A stretch of DNA of 64,000 bases, from the NCBI RefSeq assembly GCF_003945595.2, contig NW_024104311.1:744001-808000 (forward strand), written 5' to 3'. Of the stretch, positions 1 to 14,116 are shown piece by piece. The notes under the pieces are model-generated. The model ran no database searches and had not been told where the DNA came from. It worked only from the letters and a program-made list of their open reading frames with translations. A program made the translations under genes and the position numbers. This stretch comes from Pipra filicauda. Lineage: Eukaryota; Chordata; Aves; Passeriformes; Pipridae. Position 1 is the stretch's first letter, and each line of letters starts with the position of its first letter.

Positions 1-3000
1 TTTTTCTAAACAAAAGTATTGTGATATTGCTTTTGATATCTTTCTGCTTGCAAAATCAATTCAAAGGATTACATATTATGTCCTGATTTTGTACTGAATT
101 CCCTTGCTGGGCAAAGCATATTTTGGTCTAAAATTATGAAAATATCTACTCATCACTGTAAGACAGTTTCTAAACTGCTCTAACATTCTTAAGAGTTGAA
201 AATTTCAGTATAAATCATTATCTTGATTTCTTAATATTTGCTAAGAATCTCCTTGACTGAATACAGAGATAAAAGGGTGTTTACTAGCACTCCTTCTGAA
301 GTCATTGTTCTATGCTTTACTGGCAATAGCGATAACTGTCTATGCAAAATGTTATATGGATCATGTAAATATTTTGAAGCATAACATGGTGGTAGTGTTT
401 TCTTAGCTTGTGAACTGTTACATCAAACATCTAATTATGTTATGTTTCAAAATGTTTATGCTGTAAATGAAGCATTGAATATTCTAGTGTTTTGTCAGCA
501 ACTCTATTAGTGTTGACATTACACTCAACACAACTTTGTTCAGCCAAATTCCCAAACTTATTCTAAAAACACTATCATTCCTTTCCTGCCCAACTCATCT
601 TCCCCTTAACCAAACTGTTACTGTAAGGAAGAAAAAGCGAAAATATCCTTCAGTGAGAACTGAATCCTCTAGACAAATTATTAATTATTAATCTCTGACT
701 ATTCACTGCATAGTTTTTCTTAATTCATGGCCAATTTTGGTGATGAAGATGGTCAGTGACAACCTGTGAAGTGCAACTGTAGAATAAGCCACTCTTACTC
801 CACATGCTGCCAGTGAACTCTTGAGAGTTTAAGGACAAAATGAGTATGTATTTAAATAAAATCGATAAAGTCTATAATTCATTATTCAGAAATACTGACA
901 AACTTGTAGCAAGTTCAGCACATCTTTTTAAAGAATCTGTTTTATAAAAACATTACCACACATTCTTGCAATTACTTGATGATCTCTGCTAAAATCAACA
1001 TAACAGATTTTAAATCCAAGTAGTCACAGTATAGTTACCTTGGCAAGCTGCCTGCATCCAATTCACAAAACACACTGTGCTTAAACTGTTTTTAATGTTG
1101 TGCAATACTAAGTTAGAACCTCCGTCACAGTATTTGAGGTCATGATATTTTACTTTAAATGCCAAAGAAAATGAACTGGATACTACTAATAATGTAATAC
1201 TCTACCTTAAAATGCTATAGCTTTGCTCTTCTAACTTTTGATTGATAAACAGATATAAAAAAAAAAGTGAAAACCTGAAGAAATATGATGAGCAATGATA
1301 CTTCAAATATCATACATTTACTACATGATAGTAAGATGCAGAATTACTTCAGAAAGTCTGCAAGAAAACTGAATGAAATAAAATAATTACTTTGGCAAAT
1401 ACAAAAGCCCAAATCATTAACATCTATAGAACTGAATTTTACATCTAAACACAAAAAACCTAAAAAGCCACCAAACAAAACATTATTTATCTAACCTCTC
1501 AGGGTGAAGCTACATATAATAGTAGCTAAGTACAACTCTGTGAAGAAGACTGCTCTTCCCTTCATCTGCTCACAGAGCAGTTCAGTACAGGGAGGCCATC
1601 TACATTTTCAAACTTGGACTTCATTAGTCATAGTTGTATCCCTGATGTGCACACACTACATTTTTAAATGAAAACAACAAAAAACCCTGGCTCTAAATTA
1701 AGAATACTCTATGCATTACATTAGCATGACTACATTTCATCAACAAAAGTTATGTGCTCACTGAAAGTGGATGTCAGAATTAGTTTGAGGGATTTTTCCC
1801 CCCTATAAAACCACGTACTTGAAAATAACACAAAAACTGGAACCAGGGTGAAAACCTTGAAAAATTGAAAATTTATTTCAATACCAGCTAAATCTTTCCT
1901 TTTTCATGTGAATGTGTATGCAGTGATGATATTAGACTGAAAGCTTTGCAGTTATGCGTGCTGTCCCAAATACTGACCCAACTCTGAGTTCCCACTAGCT
2001 TTCTGGAACGCCTCCAGTGATCGAAGTTTTACTTATTGAAACCAGAGTTAGACTCATAAAATAACATATGGTGGGAGAGCTCATCCATTTGTATTCCATT
2101 GACTTACATAAATAGGACTCAGCTGATGGCAGTGTTAAAAAACTGCATGCTCTTGTAAAAAGTGTTTTTCTTTTACCACGAACTAAAGTACAGGAAATGC
2201 AAGTAATCTCAGGAAGAGTATAACCATCCCACAGCAAGACATGGGAGACACCACACCTTGGTACACTTTCTTCTGTCATGGGTATCTACAGAAATACAAT
2301 GTAGTTTCTTGTTTTTCTAAACTTAATTTCTAGGGATGACTTTTAATAACAGAAACCCTTTCTTCATCCTAACAGCTGGTGTCTCAAATGCTACTCAAGG
2401 TCCATACTCCACTCTTTTTAAAAATTATATTCTCTTTTCCGTATCTCAATGTGCACTTTCAGAATAAGCCTGCTTACATGGAAGTATAGAAAAAAAGATC
2501 ACCAAAAGCTACTTTCTTTAAAGACAGTTCCAAATAACATTTATGGATATTAAATACTTTGTATTGCTTTAGAATACAATCTAAAACTAATGCTAACTGA
2601 AAGGGAAACATTTTCGATTAGCTCAGTTGAAACACCTCTTTTTTATACGACCTGTAAAAGCAATTCTGAGATAAGCATATCCTGCACAGAAAAACATCTT
2701 AGCAGAAAGCACGATATTCGTCAAGATAAACTCAGCATTAAAAAACATTTACATTAGCAACTTTTCTGCATAAAAGCAAGAAAGATAATAAATGAATACC
2801 TGAAATGTTTGCCTGATTAAATGACCTTTGTTAGAAATTAAACCTTAATGCAAAATTCCATAAATGCCTTTTTCCAGGGAAGATTGTTTTGTCTTCATTC
2901 AGCAAAAATAAGCCAAGTTAAATTTAACAAGCTTCGGATCCCTTTGGCTTTGACTTTTAAGAGTTACTAATATTACGAGTAGGAGGGTTTTGGATTATTC

Positions 3001-3084
3001 CTATTTATTTTCGATTGTTTAAAATACCATTTCTTAACATTTGGGATAAAATTCATACTATAAAACCTAAGAAATTTGTGGTCG

Positions 3085-3172
3085 TTTGGGGTGTGTTGTG
3101 CAGGGCCATGAGCTGGACTCAATGACTCTGATGGGTCCCTTCCAACTTAGCATATTCTATGATTCTATGACT
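3085..3172 (+). mobile_element. CR1 LINE 3' tail fragment
   Basis: The text reads gcagggccatgagctggact, then an aatgactctgatgggtccct-type line, ttccaac and attctatgattctatga. This is the diagnostic CR1 3' UTR, with two copies of the terminal ATTCTATG octamer. Only about 90 bp remain, a strongly 5'-truncated insertion typical of CR1. It lies in AGPAT5 intron 5, antisense to the gene. Confidence 0.85.
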
Positions 3173-4482
3173 GACTACTACAAAATGATGAGAAATCTAC
3201 TACATGGGTACATATAAATGGAATAAATTTTATACCAGAAGCTGCTACAAAAAATAATAATCATGTATTTTGTGGGGTTTTATAGATATTTGGTTCTATA
3301 GTCCAATACCATTAAAAAGATCCAAGCTTAAAAGATTCACAGTTTGAATGAAAGAGATACAATAAAAATTACCACTTCTATCATGACAAGATTAGTTAAA
3401 TCCCCATGAAAATATGAGTGCCACCTACAAATTGATACTATTCAGCAATTCAAGCCCACTAACTGGTGTGGGACAATTCCTGCACTTTTAAGATGCCTAA
3501 ACTCATATATCAGAGCCTGAAAGGGGTCACCAATATGTAAGTCAACTGAATGACTGCATCACATTTGAAGACAGGGATCACATTAGCTGGCTACTCCCAC
3601 ACAATGGAAAACGAAAACAAACTTGATTACTGTCTATATACTTAAATACTGGAATACGGAAAGCAAAAGCTTAGGAGACAAGGAGCAAAAACACATGACA
3701 TCACATTCTTAGTTGTTCAAGGGAGGAGAAGAAGAAATATTTGATTACGAGAATGTTGCAAGACATCCCATTAGAAACACAGGCATTGTCAACCATGCTG
3801 AAACAGAGAAAGAGAGAGCCCATCCTGGTAGCAATTGCTGGAATCATCTTACCCAGACACCTGCTTTCCACCAGGAGAGGACAACTAGGTGTATCAGGTT
3901 CAAATCCAGCTACATGGCATACATCTCCTCCAGCTTGGAAGCCTCTAGCTAATATTCTGGCAACAGCTGGCTTATGTAGTTTGCTGTAGCTGTGAAATTC
4001 CAGCAAATACTGTTATTTTGGCCAAATAACATAAATACCGGAATAATTTTCTCAACTTGTTCTATGAATAACTCCTACATTAATCCTACCACAAATAACC
4101 AAATAAACTTCAAGAGTAGCATTTTTCCTTTCCCAATGCAATCAAACAAACATATTCTGTATTTAAAATACTTCCTGGTCCATCTGGGGTAAGAATCTGA
4201 TCTGACTGGAATCTTCTGCCACTTGTAAAATGTGTAGAATGAGTAATCTTTGAATTTCTGGGGGTACTAGCATTATCCCTCGATGACAACATTTTCAGTC
4301 ATCACAGTAAAATCAGTATACCTGGAAGTAAGCAATTTTCTGTTGCTTATTTTCACTGAATACAATTGTGGACAGAACTCACGATGGAGTTCAAGCTAAT
4401 TAGAGTAGAGTTTTGCTGTGTCAAACTGATCAGTGCCTGAAGGCTGATACACATGTCAGGCTCCAACATGAAAACCACATAT

Positions 4483-4509
4483 ATTAATCCCCTAATTTAG
4501 GGGATTAAT
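4483..4509. repeat. Perfect 13-bp inverted repeat with 1-nt centre
   Basis: The arms attaatcccctaa (4483-4495) and ttaggggattaat (4497-4509) are perfect reverse complements around one T. The flanking bases do not continue the pairing. The repeat is isolated in AT-rich intron 5 and belongs to no mobile element recognised here. Confidence 0.9.
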
Positions 4510-5939
4510 TAACTCTAATCAATGTTACCTCTAGATGGTTTTGGCATTCTTTGGTTTTAATAAACAAAAAAACCTGGCAGTACATTTAACTTGAACTTAG
4601 CAAAGCAGTTAATGACAAATTTGAAAAAACAGGCCATGGTTTTAATTTATTAATGTACAGTATCATTTATTGCTTTCTAAAAATAGTACAGTTCTACTCC
4701 TTCCCTACAAGTTTCTCTGTGTTTGATGGCCTTCAGCCTCAACTTAATCATCCAGATCTACCCACATCTGTTGGACTTACCCTGTATATTTGATTTCCTT
4801 GTGTTTCAGAAAGAGGGAAATCACCTGCTCTTGCTAGGACTCAAGATCTTGTGTAGAACCTGAGTCCTACAGCAAAACAAACTGTTACATGAATTATTAT
4901 CAGCATTTTTTAAAGTTGCTCCTCTTTCAAGGGTGACCACAAGCACCTGTAAATTCTTTTGCTGTTTGCTATCTTTCCATCCTATTCACAGACAGATAAG
5001 ATTTATTTATATATTCATACCAATGAGGAAAGACATAATAGTTGAAATCAGCAATGTCAAAATATTCTGTTGTTTGTCAACCCAAGCTATTTTTTAAATT
5101 CACTTTACATTTCTTTTTGTTGAACTGGTCCTAGGACCAACTGTAAAGAGCCTGTAACTGTGTCCAGAACAAGTGTTTACATAAAAAGACCATCACGATA
5201 CGAGATGCAGCTCATTAACTGGTCCCACTAAGAACAGGTAATTAAGTTCAGCCCAACAGTTCTGCCTAAACCAATGAACCTTTATTCTAGATGAGGATCC
5301 AGCTCATGGACAGTAAAAGTAAACACAAATTCCACAAAACCTTTTTATATTTCCTCTCTGCAAAACGAATAAAGTACATATACACACAAATGTAAAAAAC
5401 AGTATTTCAGACAGCATGATAAACATGAGTTATGCTTGTGCCCTGTGCTCTAGGAATAGTTTTGTTATCTTTGGGTGTAATAGCTCTGGTTCTATTATCA
5501 GTTTCAAGTTTAATTCTTCTTAATTAAACCACTATTTCCAATATTACACTTGCACTATTTTTTCAACATAAAATTGGGCCAAAATGTAAGAAAAAAGCAT
5601 TATAAAGCTTACATTTCAAGGTATAAAACAAATAAAAAAATTCCCCTACATGTCTGTAAAGCTAACCCTGAAGCACTGTGCTCTGTAACTAATATACTAA
5701 GATGACAAGACTAAATTATTAGACTTTATTATATCCCCATGAAGAATGAAGTGCAATTTTAAACTGTAAGTTACAGTATGTCCTCATTCCTCTGATTGAC
5801 GGAACTACTGGGCATTACTACCCTTCCTAAGACTGTAGGAAATAAGAAGCCTCCAGGATCTTTCAGACAAGTGTGGAATCGTGTTTTTAGTTCAGCTGAG
5901 TATATAACATAACAGCGCTCACACACTACCAGCACAGCA

Positions 5940-6340
5940 TGTACTGACTGACTGGTTTGGCCACGGCTCCCATGCTGCAGCCACAAGATCCAGCCCGGAC
6001 TGTGGTGGCACTGGGGTTCCTGCATGGAAGCCGCAGGCCAGGGCCAGCAGTGCTGTGCAGTAGCATGGTGGGACCCTGGGGAGTTGTCATCACATCCTGC
6101 CAGCTGCCACGTGGAATTCCCCATCCTCACAGCTCCCAGGTGTACTGGTATGTGCCTTGTACTGGTATGGGCCTTGTGGACCAGTCTTCGGAACAGTTTG
6201 GTAGCAGCTCTCGGTGTCAGTCATGCTGCCTCTCAGCACGCTTGTATGAGGGATGCTCCAGTTCAAGGGAGTTTCTACCTTTGTGTGAACACGCAGAGGA
6301 GCAGGGTTCTGCGCAGACTGCTTCCCATTTTCTCCACATA
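5940..6340. other. GC-rich block in intron 5, unidentified
   Basis: About 400 bp of clearly higher GC content interrupts the AT-rich intron. Open frames of 100 to 150 codons overlap on both strands (5957-6391 plus; 6090-6539 and 5771-6130 minus). None shows a domain I recognise. CpG is not enriched enough to call an island. A 17-bp unit is duplicated in tandem at 6141-6174. It may be a fragment of an old retroelement or a captured sequence; its identity is unknown. Confidence 0.4.
6141..6174 (+). repeat. 17-bp tandem duplication
   Basis: tgtactggtatgtgcct is followed directly by tgtactggtatgggcct, with one mismatch. It lies within the GC-rich block. Confidence 0.85.
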
Positions 6341-7682
6341 ACAATAAGACCAACCATAAAAGAATTTTGCAGTGAGGAAAAGCAGATCTAGAGGATTCTG
6401 CACTAGAATTGGAGATGTTTCTTTTTTGATAACTATTTGTCATGGGAGTTTTTAAAAGGAGTAATCCTACAAAATAAAAGCAGACCAATACTGGAGAGAA
6501 GAGCACTAGGAGAAAAAAACAGGTGCTCTGAAAGTACAAAAGCAGTGTTTTACTGTTTTGCAGACTGCAGAGATATAATTAAGAGGTGAATTAAAGTAAT
6601 AGCAATAAAAATCTTTTCCCTGAGAAAGGAGGAGAGGAAAAAAATCCCTATCAAACACCACCTCCCCCCAAACTCTCAAAGAACCGCCAAGCTAAATGAA
6701 ACATTTGACTTTCATTTCCGACAGGAAACTGAAGCAATGAACAAATACATTATGACTTAAGCTCTCCTGCTCATACACGCAAACAAATTCCATTCTTCCC
6801 AAGGAGAAGAAAAGCATGTATCCTTTTGGAGACAAGCTAACAATACTTAATAAATTGATGATATCAACAGGCTGATTCACATACTTGTGAATTCATTTCA
6901 GTGTGTCACAGGAATGAATTTACCAGACCTATTTGTTATTCTTTGTTTACCTCCAGAGTGAATTATTTCACTTTTGGTCAACAGGAAAAAACAAAACCAG
7001 GAAATATGTTCACCGAACATGTTGAACTTAAGAGTTTACATGTATTGTGCATATGATGTCAAAAAATATGAAAAAGCTTGGGACCCTTGGCTTTTTGCGA
7101 GCCTTTCCAAAGATGAAGTAATTCCATCTGTGGTTATAGAGACAATGCCAACAACCAAAGTGACTTCAGAATAAAGTTCAACCAAGAGAAGGTTGAGACT
7201 GGAAGGTGAGAGAGGAAGAAAACCAAAATGCCACAGGAGTACTAATGCTAATTAAAAATTAAGTGATGGAAGACTTTTAAGGCACAACCATCACTATGCA
7301 AAATACTCTTTATATTGGCTAATAACTGGAATTGGAGCTACAGTATCAACTTAGGTGGAACAGCCCTGATTCAGTGCAGGTAATTCCTACAACCTTGAAT
7401 GAGAAAATAAATACACAGATATAGGTAGAAACTATGGAGAGCCTTCTGGAATATTATTACTCTTGCACAATGTGAAATGCATGAAATATCTGTATATAAG
7501 CTACTATAATCTTACTTTCTGGTAAGAGAAACACTAGTTTATGCTATTTTAACCCTTTAAATACCAATCAGGCAGGCTTAATAGTCCAGTTAAGGTGAGG
7601 TTATCTTCAGATTATATAAAAATTTTATATAATATATATTAACACTGTAACTAAGAATTATTTCAAGACTTATTTTGCTTAC

Positions 7683-7773
7683 CTTCCTTTTCAGCAAATG
7701 ATTGACTATCTGCAATGACTTTTGGTATTTCTGGATTGTAACGAGTCCCCTCTGGAAAAATCACTAAATACAT
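7683..7773 (-). CDS. AGPAT5: AGPAT5 exon 5 (residues 166-195 plus first base of 196)
   Basis: The exon is 91 nt between aacccacag and GAAG|gtaagc. It reads MYLVIFPEGTRYNPEIPKVI and then ADSQSFAEKE, ending with the first base of a Gly codon. IFPEGTR (residues 170-176) is acyltransferase block III, the LPA-binding motif, and it is intact. The exon leaves in phase 1, so the next exon must begin with two bases finishing Gly. That exon, which should carry the LAVLKH-like continuation, was not found between this point and base 1. Confidence 0.96.
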
Positions 7774-10700
7774 CTGTGGGTTTAAAAAGAAACAAAACAG
7801 ACAAGTTCTTATAATAAATGTAAACTGATTGCTTTTACAGAAATTATCAATACTTGATAGGTCCATATTGTAGTTAGCTCACACCACTGATTACTGTAAG
7901 GATCCAAAGAAAATCAGAATACTTGAGCTAAAATTTCCTAGCTCTAACAAACTTACTGTTCAAGGTTCAAAATAATTTCCTTTGAAAATACACCATAGAA
8001 AGTAGTCCAGGTGATTTAGGAAAGGAGATGGCACTTGTCAACAAAAGTCAGCAAGTCAGGAGCAGCTAATATCAACAAGAGTATCAGTTTTAAGAGATTT
8101 TGAAAAGACAGGCAAGTATGTCACAAATGACTGAAATTTTTTTCTTTAATACTGCTCTTGCCTCTAGTCTTTCCTTATACTGAAATATACATTTAATTCC
8201 ATCCATGATCAGCTACTTTACAAGCCTCTATGCCTCTCACTGCACTGGATATTAAATATATTAGGAACTGAAACTCATAGTTTAGTGTAATTTGAACTTT
8301 AAAGTCACATTCCTTTAAGCATGCACGTCTGCAAGGTTAGATTTCCCAAGTTAATTCATTCACTTGCCTGTTCAGCAACAACCTATAGGTTCTCAAATCA
8401 TTACAGAGGTAATGATTTTGCCTAAATATCTGCATATCTGAGTGCAAAATTATGTACCCAAATAGGACCAGTCAAATGTGATGAATCTTTCATTTTCTTT
8501 GAAACAGAACAGAGGTTTCTTTCTTTTTTAGTGTCTGTGTCTTGCATAATCTCCTATAAACAAAGCTGATGCAAAACATCATTTAAGCAGTGAAAATTTC
8601 ATATTGGGGGTTCATCTGCAGAGGAGACATGGCCACAAATGGTAACTAGTGTGGAGCTGACACATTCACAGTGAAATGCCTACTGTGCCTACACTAACTT
8701 CTTAATCTCAAGAAATATTTGAAAGAAAAAGAGACCGTGGATTTATAAAACAGTCCAAGGAGGATTATCAGTGAGTAGATGAAGACACTGACAAGTGGGA
8801 GTCCACATCATGTAAAGACATCAAGTTGAATAAAAACTCAGAGAGAGACACACAGGAATCTAACTTTGTGCTTCTAGCCCAAAAAACATCAAGGTATTGC
8901 ACTTAATAACTGCAGAAGAGCTAGAGAAGAGGTTGAATGCCAAAAGACAGGCCCCGGCAAGTAAACGGTCCAGAGTCAGCCCCAGCAAGGAAGGCTGAAA
9001 GATGTGCTAGAATTCAGAGATGGGAAGAAATCTAGGAAATGTGAAAACCAGTGAAGGCAGCAGGAGATCAAGAAAGAGGAGAATTGAGTACACTGCCTAG
9101 AACCTGGTAGGGGAAAAAGAAAAAAGAATATGTTAAGAATGGGAAAACCAGTTCCAGTAGAGTGAAGAGAGCTACAGAAAAAGCGGCACTTGTCACAGCA
9201 TGTTTGGGGGAGAACTGGCAGACTGCAGAGGCAGGTGAAGTCCAAGAATGTTCAAGGACAAGCAGAAATCAACACAAGCCAATGTATACAAACTGTATAC
9301 AGATTTGGTGGGGAAGGAACAAAAGAAAATGCGTTTAAGAGTCAAGGTGCTTACATTTTTATAACATAACAGTAGTGTAAGTACAGGGACAAGTACAGGA
9401 ATCCTCAGACCCAGCTGTAGTCCACACTTTCCCCAGTCATCTATACATTTTGTCTATGAAGTACACTGTTGAGATATTTAACTGACTAGGTAAAACTTTT
9501 CCAAGTAAGCTGGAAAGGACGTAATATTCAAATCCAGATGCATTTTTTTTCCTTTCATAAATGTGCTCTATTCAAATCACATAATTTGAATTCTTAACAT
9601 GGCACTTCAAGATGAGGTGTTCCACCCCCCTCCTTCCCCATCAAAGACTATATGCTTAGCTCTGAAGGGTAATTCAGTGGCTGTAACAGGTAACAGAGCA
9701 AAGGAAGTCAAGCACACAGGATAGGAACACCATTCTTGGTACAGATGTCAGCACTTACAAGCATGCAACAACGTTACTGGTCTTCAAAGTAGAGAATGTA
9801 ACCACCAAAAGCTGGTTACACAACGGGGAACAGTATCTACTTACTCCAGTCCTACATGTATAATACAAAGCAGGGATTGAAATTATACTTTAATTATTCT
9901 TGTAAACCTCTAAAATACAAGCAGCTAAACAGATTTGTTGACCAGAATCTGAATATCTCTGAATTGAAAGCATACCAACAAGACTGAGAAGTGGCCTTTG
10001 CTTTAAATTCAGCACATATAAAGCTACTATGTAGCTCACTAGGACTACTTTAACTGAGTAAAATTCATAAATGTAAATAGATTCCTACTTATATTCACAT
10101 ACAGTCCTGCACAAGACAAAGATATTCTGCCAGAGCAAATTCAGCCTACCAGATCTATTTGTATGACTGGCTTTTCTCCCAACATAGGCAGCCAAAGTTA
10201 AATCCTTAAGCACTATTTCCAAAGACTGTAAATCTCTTCAGATTTTAATAAATAAATAAGCTCCCCTGAACTTGGAATAAGAACTGCTGAGGTGTAGAAG
10301 CATTTTAATTGCCCAGAAACACTAGCTGAAGGTAAAGCCATTTTTTATACGGATTTTTTCAATTATGGCAATTAGCTACATAAAGTTACACACTTTATCG
10401 CAGTGGTTGCAAAGTACAGTGCTTGTGTTCAAAATGGCATAGGCAGTTTTGGATTACAGTAGCCCCTGATTCGTTGAGACATTGATTTTAACCCAAGCAC
10501 TAGGTCCCTATGTTCAGTTAAGTGGTACTTTCATGCCTGTTTCTACAGGATGGTTTCATGTCAATAAACTCGGTATGTCTCATCAGTTTGAAAGCTTCAA
10601 GGTGAAACTTTGAATCAGGATTCATTTAGTAGAACCCTACTGATTCTTGTTGGAGTCAGAAAATCAGGAAAGAGGCAGGGGTTACCGGCAGAGTCCCCAG

Positions 10701-13700
10701 TGTAATGTCAGTGCACTTGCCACAATCCAAAATGAAATGAATGGAAGATGATAACTGCATTCACCCAAATAGCAATTCTATTCATTCCCTCTGCATCATC
10801 GAGGTCTCCCAGGCAAAACCAAACAGCAACAGCACCAAAGGGGCTGTGCCTCCAGAATCGGGGATAGGGTAGCTGAGGAAGTCCCTGTCATAGATCAGAG
10901 GGCCACAAAAGGAGCTGGGTGGAGCAGGGGAAAGCGGTCCAAAGCAACAGATGAGAGTCCCTGGAATACAGAATAACCATAAACATACAGGAAGAGAAGG
11001 TGACAAAGAGAAAAGCTGGCCAAGGATAGGGTTTTGGAGGGTGTCCTGGAGGAAGCTGCTGCCATTCTGTAGAATAACAGAGAGCATCAATAAGTGGTAA
11101 CCACTGACTAAAGGTATCTTGCATTTACTGTGCTGTTGCCAGGTGACAAGGGGAAAACAAATATTTTCATTTACAAAATTCATATTATTGCATTCTGACA
11201 GCTAGAGAGACTCATATGTGTTTAGACCACTGCCTAGAAGGCATGTTTCTGGTGAATTGGATGCGAAACACTATCACTCAGATCAATAATCAAGATCAAA
11301 AAAGATAGGGTATGAGAAAGCCTACCTGGTATAATTGAAATCACATACAAAGGGTGATGTGGGGAAAGCAGGCAAGAACATCCACGATTTATAAGTTGTT
11401 AGGGATTTGCAAATTAGTAACTATATGACAAAGTAATTACAATAAGTCTTATAGCAGTTGTACTAATGTACCTGTCCCCTCCGCGCTTTTATTGTTTGAT
11501 TGGCGTTGCTTCGCATGACAAAACTGTGACTAAATGACAAAACCAAAACACATAGTAATCAGCTAAATATTGTTGTACTAGTTTAAATCTCACATCTCAG
11601 AATGCAGTGCATGATAAAAATAAATATAAATTACATTTTCATTTATCAAACTGAATAGTTTGCTGTTCAGAAGAGTTAACTTTCTTTATAAATCAAGTAC
11701 ATTGAGCATATAAAGCATCAGCTGGATATATTGTTGCATTGAGAAATGCATTAATCTTATTACAGCTTACATTAAAACAACATTAACGCAGAAGTGCTCT
11801 TTAAACAATGTGACAGTCTGTGTTCTCATAACAAGACATAAGATTGCAATTTATTAGCAATCAGTCAGACTTCATGGAATTTTAAACAAAATCACAGCGT
11901 TTCAAGTGTGTTTTACCAAGAAAAGGTTCAATAATGCACCATTTAGGTGTATAATTCAATGACAGTTTGGGAAGCAAAGTAATTGCCAAAATTAAAAAAT
12001 GTATTAGTTCAAGATTCCCACTAAGAAAACATGAGTGCAACAGTGTTTCAGTCTAGCATCAAAGTTTTATTCGCATCTGATATTGCTGCGCTGCATCTGG
12101 GAAGATGGGTGGACCAGCTGCAAAGTGGAGGAAAAGGGGCTTTTAAGGCAGGCAGGTGGAGGTCGTAAGTCCCACTGTTACTGCACAAAAGGAGGCTTAC
12201 CAGACCACTAATCCAGTTCTACTGTGAATGTAAGAGGCTAAGAGACAGTCTTACTTTTCCTGTCAGTTTTAACTCCAATTTACTTGTAATTAAAAAAAAA
12301 AAAAAGTCCACAGTGAAACAGTAAAGATCTTGCTACACTGAAGAGAACAGAAGACTGGTTCTGTCTTCCTATATGTCTTTAATTTCTTAATGGGAATAGG
12401 GATGGCTCCAGACAGACTGAACATTAATCATCTGGATTCTTTTGTTTAAATTGTATGTGCAGAGAAACTGTAAACAACAACATGACCCTTAACACAGATT
12501 CCTGTCCATCCCTACTCTATTGGTATATAAATCTTTCCTTAGCAGCTGAAAGGCCAGCTCTTCTCTAACACTACAATAAAGAAAGAACTCCACCACCACA
12601 TACATGCAGAATGACTAAGCTACACCAGCTGCCCTATAAACTGAGGAAAAGCCCACCCTGAGCTATAGCATACAGTACATAAAAATTCCAGAGTAGTAGA
12701 TCAGTTATTTTTGCATGAAGCTGATGACTTTAGGGCATACTTGCTTTACTGATCAAAATGTCTTTTATTTTAAAAGCAATATGGTTGCTCGTGAATGTCA
12801 TGCTAAGTTGCAGAACTGCAAAGTATCTCCATGAATAATGGTGTAAGGACACAAGTTATCATGATCTTCTCAGAGTAGTAACTGCATGTTAAAGGCCATT
12901 TAATAGCATCTACATTTAAATTCTCAGATAAAGCAGATTACAGAAAATTTAGTCTTCCCTCAAATGACAACTCAATGGCCTGTGTCTTTTACCCCAGCAG
13001 ATGCAAATATTTGTCTCAGTAAATAGGCTTTTGACAGCTTTGGTTTTATAAAACTTGTCATTCCCTATATGGTTTGACTGAGAGATTTTAAACAGAATGA
13101 ATGTCTGCAGCAACCCTAGACAGTATGAAGGAAACGGCAACAACTGCCTGGCATGCACATCCAGGTTCTGGGCCCATTTCCAACACCACCAACTTTACTC
13201 ATTCAAGCCTCTCAATAAGCATAAGGCCAGTTTGCTTTTTGAACACAGACACATGCACAAACAGAAACTCTCTATCTCCAAAGAAGAAAAAAGAAAAGAC
13301 TATTATGAATGTCAAAGCAACCCATGCACTCCTTTTACCCAAGCCTCACCTTTTATAAGGTTTGACAATATGTGGAGTCTAAATCCTAATCATACATTTT
13401 TAAATAAAATGAAAGTGTAACTGTTCTGTATCAAGGCTTGCTTAGTTGGTTTTTCTTAAGTTTAGCCAAAAAGGCAGAAAAATTTTAATACACAGCAAGT
13501 AATGGAAGCCAAGCACAGTGATGCTAACCACTGAGCCACAAACCATACAGGGAGTCATGAGAAAAGTCACTTGGCAGTAACAATCATTCTTCAAATAGAA
13601 AATTATCAAGAGTTTGTTTTGGTAATTTTTTTCCTCCTCCAGGCATATCAGACAAAGTTATTGTGTTCTTAAGATGTCACTGCCATTAGAAATGATTGAC

Positions 13701-14116
13701 CATCGTGATGACTAATTAACATTTGGTAAGAATGGTTCTTGACTTTCAGAAGTCAAGAGTGTCAGTCTCTGACAAGCACACAGTAGTCAAAATGTTGTCT
13801 TTTGAAACAAAGGGTTTCTCTTTTGAAATAGTGGTTTCTCAAGGAAGGTGCTACAGTTCATCTTCTAAGTCCAAACCCCCTTGCTCTCTACAGAGAGGAT
13901 CACAAAGTTCCTATCATTCAGAAAGCACTAGTCAAATTTTCCTCATTTTAATTAGAGGCATCACTCTAATCATAGAAAGTAACTGTAAAAACACAGAAAG
14001 AAAACAAATCCATGATTACCATCTTGTAGTTTGTGGGTATCGGGCATGGCTCTTTTCTCCAATAAGCCTTTGCCATTAAAAAAGTCAAAGAAATGAGAAG
14101 GAAGGTATAAGCTTAC
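7774..14116 (-). other. AGPAT5 intron 4
   Basis: This 6.3-kb intron is AT-rich and begins with the gtaagc donor and ends in cccacag (minus strand). No repeat family, exon or RNA gene was recognised in it. Long frames such as 10782-11183 (minus) carry no identifiable domain and are taken as chance. Confidence 0.8.

Larger units (their letters stand above)
1..7682 (-). other. AGPAT5 intron 5, part within the window
   Basis: This AT-rich non-coding stretch starts at the gtaagc donor at 7682 and runs off the left edge. It was searched for the continuation of AGPAT5 (expected LAVLKH...TPR...HVAF...YDVTV) and no match was seen. It holds a CR1 3' tail (3085-3172), a 27-nt palindrome (4483-4509) and a GC-rich block (5940-6340). 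Open frames here lack recognisable domains. Confidence 0.7.

Noticed and set aside
10782..11183. 133-codon minus-strand ORF in AGPAT5 intron 4
   Set aside because: It is Ser/Pro/Leu-rich with no recognisable domain and no sign of splicing into AGPAT5, whose exon phases are already satisfied.
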